Source: Thiothrix sp. (GTDB lineage Bacteria; Pseudomonadota; Gammaproteobacteria; Thiotrichales; Thiotrichaceae). Taken from it: 12,836 nucleotides of DNA. A model generated the notes under the pieces. It searched no databases and had not been told where the DNA came from. It was given only the letters and a program-made list of their open reading frames with translations. The first letter of the stretch is position 1, and each line of letters begins with the position of its first letter. Where the stretch lies: NCBI GenBank assembly GCA_011375245.1, contig DRMA01000226.1, positions 1-12,836 on the forward strand, read 5' to 3'. A program made the translations under genes and the position numbers. Below, in pieces: positions 1 through 6,013 of the stretch.

Positions 1-5
1 AAATC

Positions 6-230
6 ATGCGCGACATTGACCCTAAAAAACCCACATTAAGAGATATTAATGTAGCAAAAACAGAAACCGAACAAGCAAAGACAGCACGCTTACATAAGAA
101 ACGTACTGAAGTGTTTTTAGAGCTTAGCCAAGACCCACGTTTTCAAGGCAATGAGACTGCACTCGGTGAGGCGGTACATGAACGCCTAACTGCGCTTAAC
201 TTATTGAATGAAAGCGAGCTTATCGCTTAA
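6..230 (+). CDS. Small hypothetical protein, possibly 5'-truncated
   Basis: A 74-residue reading frame from an ATG near the window edge to TAA. Only five bases precede the ATG and the frame is open to the edge, so the true start may lie outside the window and no ribosome site can be judged. The product is soluble, charged and probably helical, with a Lys/Glu/Thr-rich first half and a Leu/Glu-rich second half (ending NLLNESELIA). It has no signal peptide, membrane segment or Cys, and I do not recognise the family. Codon use looks normal for the window and the C-terminal half reads like a real helical domain. A hairpin element begins about 20 bases after the stop and may limit read-through. Confidence 0.55.
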   Translation: MRDIDPKKPTLRDINVAKTETEQAKTARLHKKRTEVFLELSQDPRFQGNETALGEAVHERLTALNLLNESELIA

Positions 231-249
231 AAACAACAAAATAACACAC

Positions 250-340
250 GTAAGGGCAATCTCTTGTGGTTGTCTTGTCTCTATGGAAATAGAAACATTA
301 GGTTTCCGCAGAGAGGGCAACCACAAGGGATTGCCCCTAC
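250..340. mobile_element. MITE-like palindromic element flanked by TA
   Basis: Terminal inverted repeats at 250-272 and 318-340 match at 21 of 23 positions. The core arms read GGGCAATC..CTTGTGGTTG, differing by T versus C at the dotted inner position. After a small internal loop the pairing continues (TCTCT 278-282 with AGAGA 310-314, then GGAAA 285-289 with TTTCC 303-307), so almost the whole unit folds into one hairpin. A TA dinucleotide lies just outside each end (251-252 and 338-339), as expected for the TA target duplication of IS630/Tc1-type elements. It carries no coding capacity. The ends resemble GGGCAACCACAAGGGATTGCCC-type repeats I know from many bacterial genomes. As RNA it could also act as a terminator for the upstream gene. 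Confidence 0.65.
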
Positions 341-546
341 AATACCTTTATCGTATTCAGACGATAGAATCTTGTTTTGCCTACACATTTTCACTGATTA
401 TTTTATTACCACTTATTCGCACCCTGCCCTGCTTTTTGCTTTGATTTGCTCAATTATCCCTCTATTACCGACTCCTTTTTCAGGATTACTCTGCATCAAT
501 ATCCAGTAATTTGATTAAAAATAAAGCACTTCCAATTAAGGAGTGA

Positions 547-711
547 TTAAGTGTGTTGTGGTTTTAGTACTCAACGTTAAGTGTTGCTCCAGAGGGACGC
601 TTAGGGGTAGTTAAGTGCCTTTCAGATTTAGGCATAACTGTCCCGCTCAAATCGGAGATTATATCTGCTCTATATCGTTAGGCGGTAAACACTAGGTTTA
701 CCGTCTTGTTT
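547..711 (+). ncRNA. Candidate structured RNA ending in a terminator
   Basis: This stretch has secondary structure but no sensible ORF. A hairpin at 605-644 pairs GGG/CCC, AGTT (609-612)/AACT (636-639) and GTGCCT (615-620)/AGGCAT (630-635), with an AA bulge. The stretch ends in a 10-bp hairpin followed by TTGTTT. Three TTAAGTG copies lie inside. No clear promoter was found: TTGATT at 511-516 has only a poor -10 partner. It could be a small RNA, a leader of a downstream gene, or relic DNA, and it matches no RNA family I know. Its limits are guesses. Confidence 0.2.
681..711 (+). terminator. Intrinsic terminator-like hairpin
   Basis: Arms GGCGGTAAAC (681-690) and GTTTACCGTC (696-705) pair over ten positions with one G-U, around the loop ACTAG, followed by TTGTTT. 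The T tract is on the plus-strand side only, so it would stop plus-strand transcripts from the left. The barrel gene starts about 340 bases later, so it would need its own promoter after this point unless the hairpin is leaky or regulated. Confidence 0.45.
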
Positions 712-746
712 GGAAAGTATTTAGGGTTGTTGATAAAAGGAGAGAA

Positions 747-779
747 ATGAGAAAAGCGAGTAACAAAGAAGGCGAGTGA
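747..779 (+). CDS. Possible 10-residue leader peptide
   Basis: ATG at 747 is preceded by AAGGAG (738-743), the strongest Shine-Dalgarno match in the gene-poor region, although the 3-4 base spacing is short. The frame encodes MRKASNKEGE and ends in TGA. The peptide is basic and hydrophilic and recalls no known leader. The 5' arm of a 12-bp inverted repeat lies within this ORF, so ribosome movement could affect folding as in attenuation. It may equally be the start of a decayed gene, since a neighbouring frame stays open from here to 882. Confidence 0.2.
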   Translation: MRKASNKEGE

Positions 780-808
780 TAAGGTGATAACACTAATTCT
801 TGTTACTC
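758..808 (+). promoter_or_regulatory. Inverted repeat overlapping the short ORF
   Basis: GAGTAACAAAGAA (758-770) pairs with TTCTTGTTACTC (797-808) over 12 positions with one bulged A, around a 26-base loop. The loop carries the near repeat GTGATAAG/GTGATAAC. No T run follows, so it is not a plain terminator. Its 5' arm is inside the 10-codon ORF and its 3' arm lies about 240 bases before the barrel gene, a layout compatible with translation-sensitive leader control. That role is inferred. Confidence 0.3.
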
Positions 809-1006
809 ATACTTTATTACTAGACCTAATGAGAAGAAGAGATGTTATCAATCGTATTACAAAGTTCTCTAAAAATGAATAGTTTAATAAACACTCACTA
901 TGAATCACTAGTTGCGCTACAACAAAGTTCAACATAGAATCAGCTCCTTGATAAGGTTGAGAAAGAAGGATTATCCTATTTCAAGTTGGTGGAAAAAATT
1001 ATATAA
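784..1006 (+). pseudogene. Possible decayed small gene
   Basis: Two overlapping frames look protein-like but are broken. The first, readable from GTG 784 to TAG 880-882, starts with a hydrophobic stretch (VITLILVTHTLLLDL) followed by MRRRDVINRITKFSKNE. The second starts at ATG 875, overlaps the first by eight bases in the +1 frame next to an A5 run, encodes MNSLINTHYESLVALQQSST, meets an in-frame TAG at 935-937, and continues as NQLLDKVEKEGLSYFKLVEK and two more residues to TAA at 1004-1006. One base change plus one stop would join them into a small protein of roughly 75 residues. I do not recognise the family. Chance open frames in AT-rich DNA remain a real alternative. Confidence 0.22.
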
Positions 1007-1049
1007 AAACCTTAATCAAAATAGTGTTGTCAATACTTAAGGAATAATA

Positions 1050-2243
1050 ATGAACAAAAGAAATAGATTGTCATTCGCCATAATAATGGCATTTGTGGGT
1101 AGTACACCATCTGTATTTGCTGAGCCATTAATTACTGATTACCAAGAAGCAACCTCCGCTTATGAAGATGCTTATGTGACGGGTAGCTTTAATTTAAATG
1201 ATGGTAATCAGGAACAAGCAAGTTTTGATCTTGATCTTGAAATAAATTATGAAAAAGTCATTAGTTCACCTAACCGTAATATCAAATTCGATGCTGCTGG
1301 CACAGGTTCACGTACTCGTGGTCCTAATGATGGTGATGAAACACAATCAAGCTATCAAGCACTCAGTGGTGTCACCATGGATAAATACTTTCAACCTAAT
1401 ACTAAGGCAGGCTTTTGGTATGGTAAAGCCGAACTGGGGGGTAAAAAAGGTCAAGAAGATCCCTTTTTTAAGATAACGGGAGGTGTGGGGTATGGACGTG
1501 TTATTAATGTCACGCCTATGGCACGCTCAATCCGCGTTATTCAAGAGTTACGCAAGCGTCGTGTACTGACATCAGATCCCTCTAATTCGACCTATCAGGA
1601 CGTTGCTAAGGTCATTAATCAAGAAGGGCAATATCGTAGTCAATACGGTGCTGCTGAATATGAGCAATATTGGATAGAAGCGATTGAAAATGCACTAAAA
1701 GCATCAGGCACTATTGCAGGTGGTGGTGATTTAGGCGCACGGGCTATTTTAAAATCATACGATGTATTGGTTAATGAACGTATTTCAACACGTAAAAATG
1801 GTTGGTTGGTGCGTGGTGGTATTGGTGCGGTTATCAGTAACTATGATGGCTCTGATGGTAAACCTGCGGTAGAACTGGGTGCAGAATACCATCGTCCATT
1901 AAGCAATCAAACACAATTATCAAACGAAGCAATAGTAACAGCTACTGTTGATAATGATGATAATAGTTATAATTTCAATAATGTCTTATCATTAACACAC
2001 GAAGTCAGTAACCGCATTGACTGGGAAAATAGTTGGACGCTAAACCATAATGAATCCGATATAGCTGGCATTGAAGATGTTACGAATAACACAATTTCTT
2101 CTACATATCGTTATTACCTAACGAACCAACTTGCATTCAATGTGACAGGTAAATTAACGGATCTTGAAGACAATATTGATAACAATGGTAATGATATTGT
2201 TGATAAGAGTCTTAATATGGGGATTACCTACCGCTTGAAATAA
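1050..2243 (+). CDS. Outer-membrane beta-barrel protein with helical insert
   Basis: A 397-residue exported protein. Residues 1-24 form a signal peptide (basic MNKRNR, hydrophobic core, cleavage after VFA before EPL). Residues 40-150 and 248-397 show the alternating polar/non-polar pattern and Gly/Asn/Asp turns of transmembrane beta strands. Between them, roughly 155-245, is a helical charged segment (ARSIRVIQELRKRR...YWIEAIENALKASG) unusual for a simple barrel; it may be a plug, a periplasmic domain or a large loop. The chain ends in YRLK, not the usual terminal aromatic residue of the BAM signal. The start is supported by AAGGA (1039-1043) seven bases before ATG. No clear promoter is visible. 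It is convergent with the GTPase gene, so a functional link to that cluster is unproven. Function unknown; a DUF481-like or small-solute barrel is possible. Confidence 0.75.
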   Translation: MNKRNRLSFAIIMAFVGSTPSVFAEPLITDYQEATSAYEDAYVTGSFNLNDGNQEQASFDLDLEINYEKVISSPNRNIKFDAAGTGSRTRGPNDGDETQSSYQALSGVTMDKYFQPNTKAGFWYGKAELGGKKGQEDPFFKITGGVGYGRVINVTPMARSIRVIQELRKRRVLTSDPSNSTYQDVAKVINQEGQYRSQYGAAEYEQYWIEAIENALKASGTIAGGGDLGARAILKSYDVLVNERISTRKNGWLVRGGIGAVISNYDGSDGKPAVELGAEYHRPLSNQTQLSNEAIVTATVDNDDNSYNFNNVLSLTHEVSNRIDWENSWTLNHNESDIAGIEDVTNNTISSTYRYYLTNQLAFNVTGKLTDLEDNIDNNGNDIVDKSLNMGITYRLK

Positions 2244-2259
2244 GATTGGCTTTTTGTAG

Positions 2260-2296
2260 CCTGTGTTGGAATATGAAACACAGGTTATATCGTTTT
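2260..2296 (+). terminator. Hairpin terminator between convergent genes
   Basis: CCTGTGTT (2260-2267) and AACACAGG (2277-2284) form a perfect 8-bp stem with a 9-base loop, 16 bases after the barrel gene's stop. It is followed on the plus strand by TTATATCGTTTTT, T-rich but interrupted. On the minus strand no T run follows, so it is a poor terminator for the GTPase gene, whose end is 28 bases away. Confidence 0.45.
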
Positions 2297-2311
2297 TCAC
2301 TTAAATAATAG

Positions 2312-3730
2312 TTAACCTGAAGGCTGTGTAAAACTATCATTAATTTTTTGCACGAAACGGTCAGTATCATCACGTAATGCGGTCAATTTCTTTTGTGTTC
2401 CCCTACCCCATCCTTTTGGATTACGTTGGAAAATACTGCGAAAAAAACGAGTGCTTTTTATAAAAGCAGCTTTCACGTCACCTGACGAATCACTAGACAA
2501 GGTTTTCGCAATGACCTTTGAAAAGACACTTCGCATATAAAAATGAAATCCCATAAGAAGTAATACAACACCACCCATAATCGATAATGAAAACACAGGG
2601 TTTTCCTGTGCAGTTGCAAACCAAGGGGGGTTAAAGCTTAAACCATGCCAATAGCCTGCAAGAACAGAAGTAATCATAAAGGCAACAAACAGGGTAGAAA
2701 AGGTTACAAGATCAACCCATAAAACTTGTTTTTTCCATTTTTGCAGTGCTGCTTTCAATTGTGGTACGGTTTGATGTTCTATTTGATTAGCTAATGATTC
2801 CATTGAACCAACAATACGATAAATACGCTCCGTACCAATACCATTCATACGTGCAGTAATTTCAGCATAATCATGATCACGTTTCTGCTCATAACGCGCC
2901 CAAACATTTTTATCTTCAACAGGGACAGCAAGCTCTTTATTGTAAAGCACATAAAAACGTCCTGTATTCATACCGCTTTGTACGAGTGCTTTTTGCCATG
3001 CTGCAACAATTTCTTCGAGATTATCTTCTTTTGCAGAAGTATCTATCTGGTTTAAAATAAAGATAAATTTGCCACTATCACTGCGTTTTTGTGTATTCTT
3101 TACCAAGTGATTCAAGGTATCTTGCATTGCCCCTGGCTCTGGATGTCTACCATCAAAAAACACCATCACTAGATCGGATAAACTAATAATATGATCTGTT
3201 ATTCTAAGTGTTGCTTTACGCTGCTCATCCGCATCAAACCCAGGCGAATCAATGAGAATTTTTCCTTTTAATATTTCATTTGAAATAACTTTCATTTGCA
3301 AATAACTATCTATCTTTGCGCCTTCTCCTTTTGCAACTTTATCTATTTCTTTACTAATCCGATAAAAAGGGAATCGTGGATCACCATCAAGCGCAAGTCC
3401 TGGTAACACCTTATCTTCATTATCATGGCTATAGCTAATGACAGTAAAACGATCATCAATCGCTTGGTTACCTGTTTTTTGCAAAGGACGCTCAACATAT
3501 GAGTTAATAAAACTCGATTTTCCTGCTGAAAAGGTACCTAAAATAGAAATCATTGGCCACCACGATATCTGTGTAGCAAATGACTCGCCATTTTTCATTA
3601 AGCCCATCTTTTTTGCAATCTTATCTAAATGACGAAAACGATCAACCACTCCGACTAATACAGGTGCTTCCCTTTTCAAGTGTTCTTGCAAACGTTCAAG
3701 TCGTTGTTGAATTCTTTTTTCGGGAGACAT
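2312..3730 (-). CDS. EHD-like dynamin-superfamily GTPase, membrane-anchored
   Basis: A 472-residue protein with a dynamin-type G domain: P-loop GTFSAGKSS (65-73), likely switch threonine in DRFTVIS (about 96), G3 DSPG (161-164) and G4 NQID (227-230). The stretch PGLALDGDPRFPF (110-122) closely matches the PGxALxxDPxxPF signature of EHD/EHD-like ATPases and GTPases, which oligomerise on and remodel membranes. A basic helical N-terminus (1-45) precedes the G domain. After a helical stretch come two hydrophobic segments (336-359 and 379-398) with a short loop, then a basic C-terminal helix (400-472), so both ends should be cytoplasmic. The ATG at 3730 has only a weak ribosome site, and the coiled-coil gene ends 28 bases upstream. 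It is the last gene of the minus-strand series. Nucleotide choice (GTP or ATP) cannot be told from sequence. Confidence 0.85.
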   Translation of the reverse strand: MSPEKRIQQRLERLQEHLKREAPVLVGVVDRFRHLDKIAKKMGLMKNGESFATQISWWPMISILGTFSAGKSSFINSYVERPLQKTGNQAIDDRFTVISYSHDNEDKVLPGLALDGDPRFPFYRISKEIDKVAKGEGAKIDSYLQMKVISNEILKGKILIDSPGFDADEQRKATLRITDHIISLSDLVMVFFDGRHPEPGAMQDTLNHLVKNTQKRSDSGKFIFILNQIDTSAKEDNLEEIVAAWQKALVQSGMNTGRFYVLYNKELAVPVEDKNVWARYEQKRDHDYAEITARMNGIGTERIYRIVGSMESLANQIEHQTVPQLKAALQKWKKQVLWVDLVTFSTLFVAFMITSVLAGYWHGLSFNPPWFATAQENPVFSLSIMGGVVLLLMGFHFYMRSVFSKVIAKTLSSDSSGDVKAAFIKSTRFFRSIFQRNPKGWGRGTQKKLTALRDDTDRFVQKINDSFTQPSG

Positions 3731-3758
3731 AATGATTCAATCCGTAGCAAATTAATGA

Positions 3759-4439
3759 CTATTTAGTAGAGTTAGGAGGAGTAGGCGTTACACTATTGCT
3801 TTCGTCACTTAAATCCTGTTGCGGGACAAACACGGGTTGTTGCGCAATAGATGGCATAGAGGGTGCTGAATAGACTCTTTGAGTATTCTGCTGAGTGGCT
3901 TGCTGTTGTTGATAACGATATTGTGGCGAAAAATAGATAGGCGGTCGATATTGACTGCTGCCTGAGTTATTACTCCACGGTATAAACTTGTTAAACATGT
4001 TTAGTGGCTTAGAAATGCTGCGGTTTAAACTCCACATATCTTGCTGCATATTCCCTGTATAAGTCGATAGATGGTCAACACTGTTTGACATTTTTCCTGT
4101 TGTCCCAACGAGATCAGTCATATTTGCATTCATATCACGGGTATTATCTACTAAAAAAGTCATCTTATCGGACATTGCTGTTGTATTCTCAGAGATGACA
4201 TCCATATTTTTCTGTACAGAATCAGACATCATACTCACAGAGTCGGCCATTCTATGTACGTCCTTAGTGAGCGAATTAACGAGATAAAAACCATAAGCAG
4301 CAAGAATAATAAAAGCAACCATTGATGGGTACACTAACAATTGCATTCTACGTGTAGATGACTCTTCGCGCTTTTCTAGCTCGTGTAGTTCTGCTTCGAG
4401 TTGTAATACATAATCTTCTTTTTTATTTTCTTCACTCAT
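3759..4439 (-). CDS. Membrane-anchored coiled-coil protein
   Basis: 226 residues from ATG 4439, chosen over a TTG two codons upstream because AAGG lies nine bases before the ATG and only three before the TTG. Residues 1-33 are charged and probably coiled-coil and cytoplasmic. Residues 34-56 form one membrane segment. Residues 58-145 are a long helix with heptad-like hydrophobic spacing rich in Met, Ser, Asp and Asn (MADSVSMMSDSV...), like the helical repeats of chemoreceptor or DUF948-type proteins. Residues 150-226 are Pro/Gln/Ser/Tyr-rich and probably disordered. The likely topology is N-in, with the coiled coil and tail in the periplasm. No receptor or enzymatic domain is visible. The 121-base upstream gap is very AT-rich, includes a (TA)5 tract at 4511-4520 and lacks a convincing promoter. 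The neighbours suggest a scaffold role beside the TPR protein and GTPase (inference). Confidence 0.7.
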   Translation of the reverse strand: MSEENKKEDYVLQLEAELHELEKREESSTRRMQLLVYPSMVAFIILAAYGFYLVNSLTKDVHRMADSVSMMSDSVQKNMDVISENTTAMSDKMTFLVDNTRDMNANMTDLVGTTGKMSNSVDHLSTYTGNMQQDMWSLNRSISKPLNMFNKFIPWSNNSGSSQYRPPIYFSPQYRYQQQQATQQNTQRVYSAPSMPSIAQQPVFVPQQDLSDESNSVTPTPPNSTK

Positions 4440-4560
4440 AAACAACTACCTTTTTATTTTTTAAGAAACCCAGTTAAATTCTACGGTTATTTATGTGTAA
4501 AATATACAACATATATATATAAACAAGTGTAAAAATTAACTAGATTTCTTTAACGGATGC

Positions 4561-5706
4561 TTACTTAACCATTAGGTGTTTACTGATTTCAGCCGCTTTT
4601 TCTGGATAAAAAGCACCAATAAACCCAAGCATATTAGCAGCTTGATTACTTTTTCCTTGTTGAATTAGTGGCAATGCAATCTCTGCATACAAAGCTGCTG
4701 CCTCTTTTGGCTTATTTTGATGGTAAAAAACATTACCTAATTCGCCCTTATACTCAATAACATTAGGCTGCTGCTTAATAAGCTGTTGATAAATAGCGAC
4801 TGACTTATCCAGCTCTTTTTGGTTAAAAGCTATTCTCGCCTGTTGCAATAATTCAGCAGGGGTTTTGCCTTCAAAACCTGTAGGAGCTGGCTTATTAGTT
4901 ATTGCAGCCGCTGCAGCCGCTGTAGGTGCAGTAGGTGCAACACTAACAACTGCTTTTTGTGCTACAGGAGTACTTGTTACTACGGGTGTTGTTGCTGCTA
5001 TTACAGGTGTTGCGGGTGTTGCAGGTGCAGAAGCTTGTACGGGAGCTTCTGGCATTTTAGGTTCTGCTACGGGTGTAGAAGTAACGGTAGCTGTTTGTTC
5101 AGGTACTGCTGTTTCTGTAGGAGTATTTACGGGCGCAGTTGGCGTTGTAGGTGTTGCAACAACCTTTGGTGCTGAAACAGGAGCAACAGGAACAGCGGGG
5201 GCAGTAGGAGCTACTTTTGTAGTTTCAGTAACAGGAGCTGCTGGAACTTCGGCTTTTACCACTTCAGCCGAAGCCTCTGGCGCAGTTGTTGTTACGGCTG
5301 TTGCCTTTGGTGTTGCAACAGTCGAATTAGTCGTCGTTTCATGAGTCGTTTTATTAGTTGCTGTTCCTGATAAAGCAACGACACTTGCAGGGACAGGCAT
5401 TTTGTCTACTGTAGGTGCTTCAGGCGCTTTAGGAGCTTGAGGTACTGCACCTATTGCTGTTTTGTCTATATGTGAATCAGTGGAAGCAGTTGACGTTGCA
5501 CCCGCTGCTGTTGTTGTTTGGTCAGCCTCACTTTTTGTTGATGCACTGGCTTGATGATCAGCACTCGTTGCTGTTTCATCAGTTGCAGCAATATGCTTAT
5601 CGTCTTTATGACCCCCTCCAACATTTACATTCAATACAACAGCTAAACCTGCTAATGCCCATGCGGCAATAATAGGGTGAGACATAAACCAACGTACAAT
5701 CTGCAT
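4561..5706 (-). CDS. Membrane-anchored Pro/Ala/Thr-rich protein with C-terminal TPRs
   Basis: 381 residues from ATG 5706, chosen because AGGAG lies eight bases upstream and the start MQIVRWFMSH leads straight into a membrane segment (about 10-29). The frame is open for 35 more codons to an ATG at 5811 that lacks a ribosome site, so a longer form is possible. Residues 35-275 are a low-complexity spacer of Ala, Thr, Pro and Val with many AP, TP and VP steps, long enough to cross much of the periplasm. Residues 283-381 contain two clear TPR units (AELLQQARIAFNQKELDKSV and the following GNVFYHQNKPKEAAALY) plus a third helix pair. TPRs bind protein partners. A short N-terminus followed by one membrane segment suggests N-in with the TPRs outside the inner membrane. 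It starts a possible second transcription unit with the coiled-coil and GTPase genes. Partner unknown. Confidence 0.75.
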   Translation of the reverse strand: MQIVRWFMSHPIIAAWALAGLAVVLNVNVGGGHKDDKHIAATDETATSADHQASASTKSEADQTTTAAGATSTASTDSHIDKTAIGAVPQAPKAPEAPTVDKMPVPASVVALSGTATNKTTHETTTNSTVATPKATAVTTTAPEASAEVVKAEVPAAPVTETTKVAPTAPAVPVAPVSAPKVVATPTTPTAPVNTPTETAVPEQTATVTSTPVAEPKMPEAPVQASAPATPATPVIAATTPVVTSTPVAQKAVVSVAPTAPTAAAAAAITNKPAPTGFEGKTPAELLQQARIAFNQKELDKSVAIYQQLIKQQPNVIEYKGELGNVFYHQNKPKEAAALYAEIALPLIQQGKSNQAANMLGFIGAFYPEKAAEISKHLMVK

Positions 5707-5874
5707 TTCTAATTCTCCTAAATAAAAGCGTACTAAAATATAGTCTCTACCTAAGCCAGATACTAATGCATTTATTGCATCGGTACTCTGTATATTTTTC
5801 TGGTATTTCATGTAGTTGACATCTAAAAGAGTTTAAGAGTCAGCATATAGAGGCTATAAAAAAACCGTGATTGT

Positions 5875-5908
5875 GGAATAACTCGTCATTTGAAGCAATG
5901 GTTATTCC
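5875..5908. terminator. Inverted repeat between the two gene blocks
   Basis: GGAATAAC (5875-5882) and GTTATTCC (5901-5908) form a perfect 8-bp stem, with an additional CATT/AATG pairing inside beyond a 4-base bulge. On the plus strand TTATTATTTTT follows directly. On the minus strand a run of seven T comes 11 bases after the stem. It lies after parA-like gene 6014-6631 and before the TPR gene, so it could separate two transcription units or be a protein-binding site. Confidence 0.35.
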
Positions 5909-5973
5909 TTATTATTTTTAAAAAATATTACAATAGTTAAGCTGGGGTCGTATTTCAATTCAACTTTCCCGCA

Positions 5974-6009
5974 CTCTTCGACTACGCTCAGAGAGCTAGT
6001 TGCTAGCTC
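5974..6009. repeat. REP-like repeat plus perfect hairpin after the ParA gene
   Basis: CTTCGACTACGCTCAG (5976-5991) resembles the core of a repeat I know to be widespread in bacterial intergenic DNA, with flanking CTCT/AGAG able to pair. It directly abuts the hairpin GAGCTAG-TTG-CTAGCTC (5993-6009), seven perfect base pairs with a 3-base loop, placed four bases after the stop codon of the ParA-like gene. No T run follows on either strand. It could stabilise the 3' end of the operon mRNA. Copy number in the genome cannot be judged from this window. Confidence 0.45.
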
Positions 6010-6013
6010 CCAA

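Larger units (their letters stand above)
231..1049. other. Gene-poor 820-base region with several palindromes and short ORFs
   Basis: No convincing full-length gene lies between the small protein and the barrel gene. Reading left to right it holds a MITE-like hairpin (250-340), a weak 6-bp hairpin (349-366, arms TATCGT/ACGATA), three direct copies of TTAAGTG (547, 577, 611), a bulged hairpin (605-644), a terminator-like hairpin (681-711), a ribosome site with a 10-codon ORF (747-779), a 12-bp inverted repeat (758-808), and interrupted reading frames (784-1006). Longer plus-strand frames across 208-509 run through the hairpin element, have no ribosome site and are probably not genes. Confidence 0.6.

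Noticed and set aside
208..509. Two overlapping plus-strand open frames of 78 and 81 codons
   Set aside because: They run through the MITE-like hairpin, lack ribosome sites and encode compositionally odd peptides.
561..572. GTTTTAGTACTC, like the start of some type II CRISPR repeats
   Set aside because: A single short copy with no repeat-spacer array and no cas gene in the window.
595..675. tRNA-like look (AGGGGTAGTT and CTCAAAT loop)
   Set aside because: No acceptor stem can be formed and the T-stem has mismatches; the pairing fits a separate hairpin better.
4440..4445. TTG start two codons upstream for the coiled-coil protein
   Set aside because: It would be only three bases from the AAGG ribosome site, while the ATG at 4439 has proper spacing.
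4511..4520. (TA)5 tract as a promoter -10 region
   Set aside because: No -35 box at acceptable spacing; best pairs match consensus at only about half the positions.
4865..5344. 159-codon plus-strand open frame rich in Val, Ala, Gly and Thr
   Set aside because: It is the antisense image of the Ala/Thr/Pro/Val spacer of the TPR protein; biased codons keep the opposite strand open.
5816..5821. Perfect TTGACA -35 box on the plus strand
   Set aside because: No -10 box at 16-18 bases and no plus-strand gene downstream.
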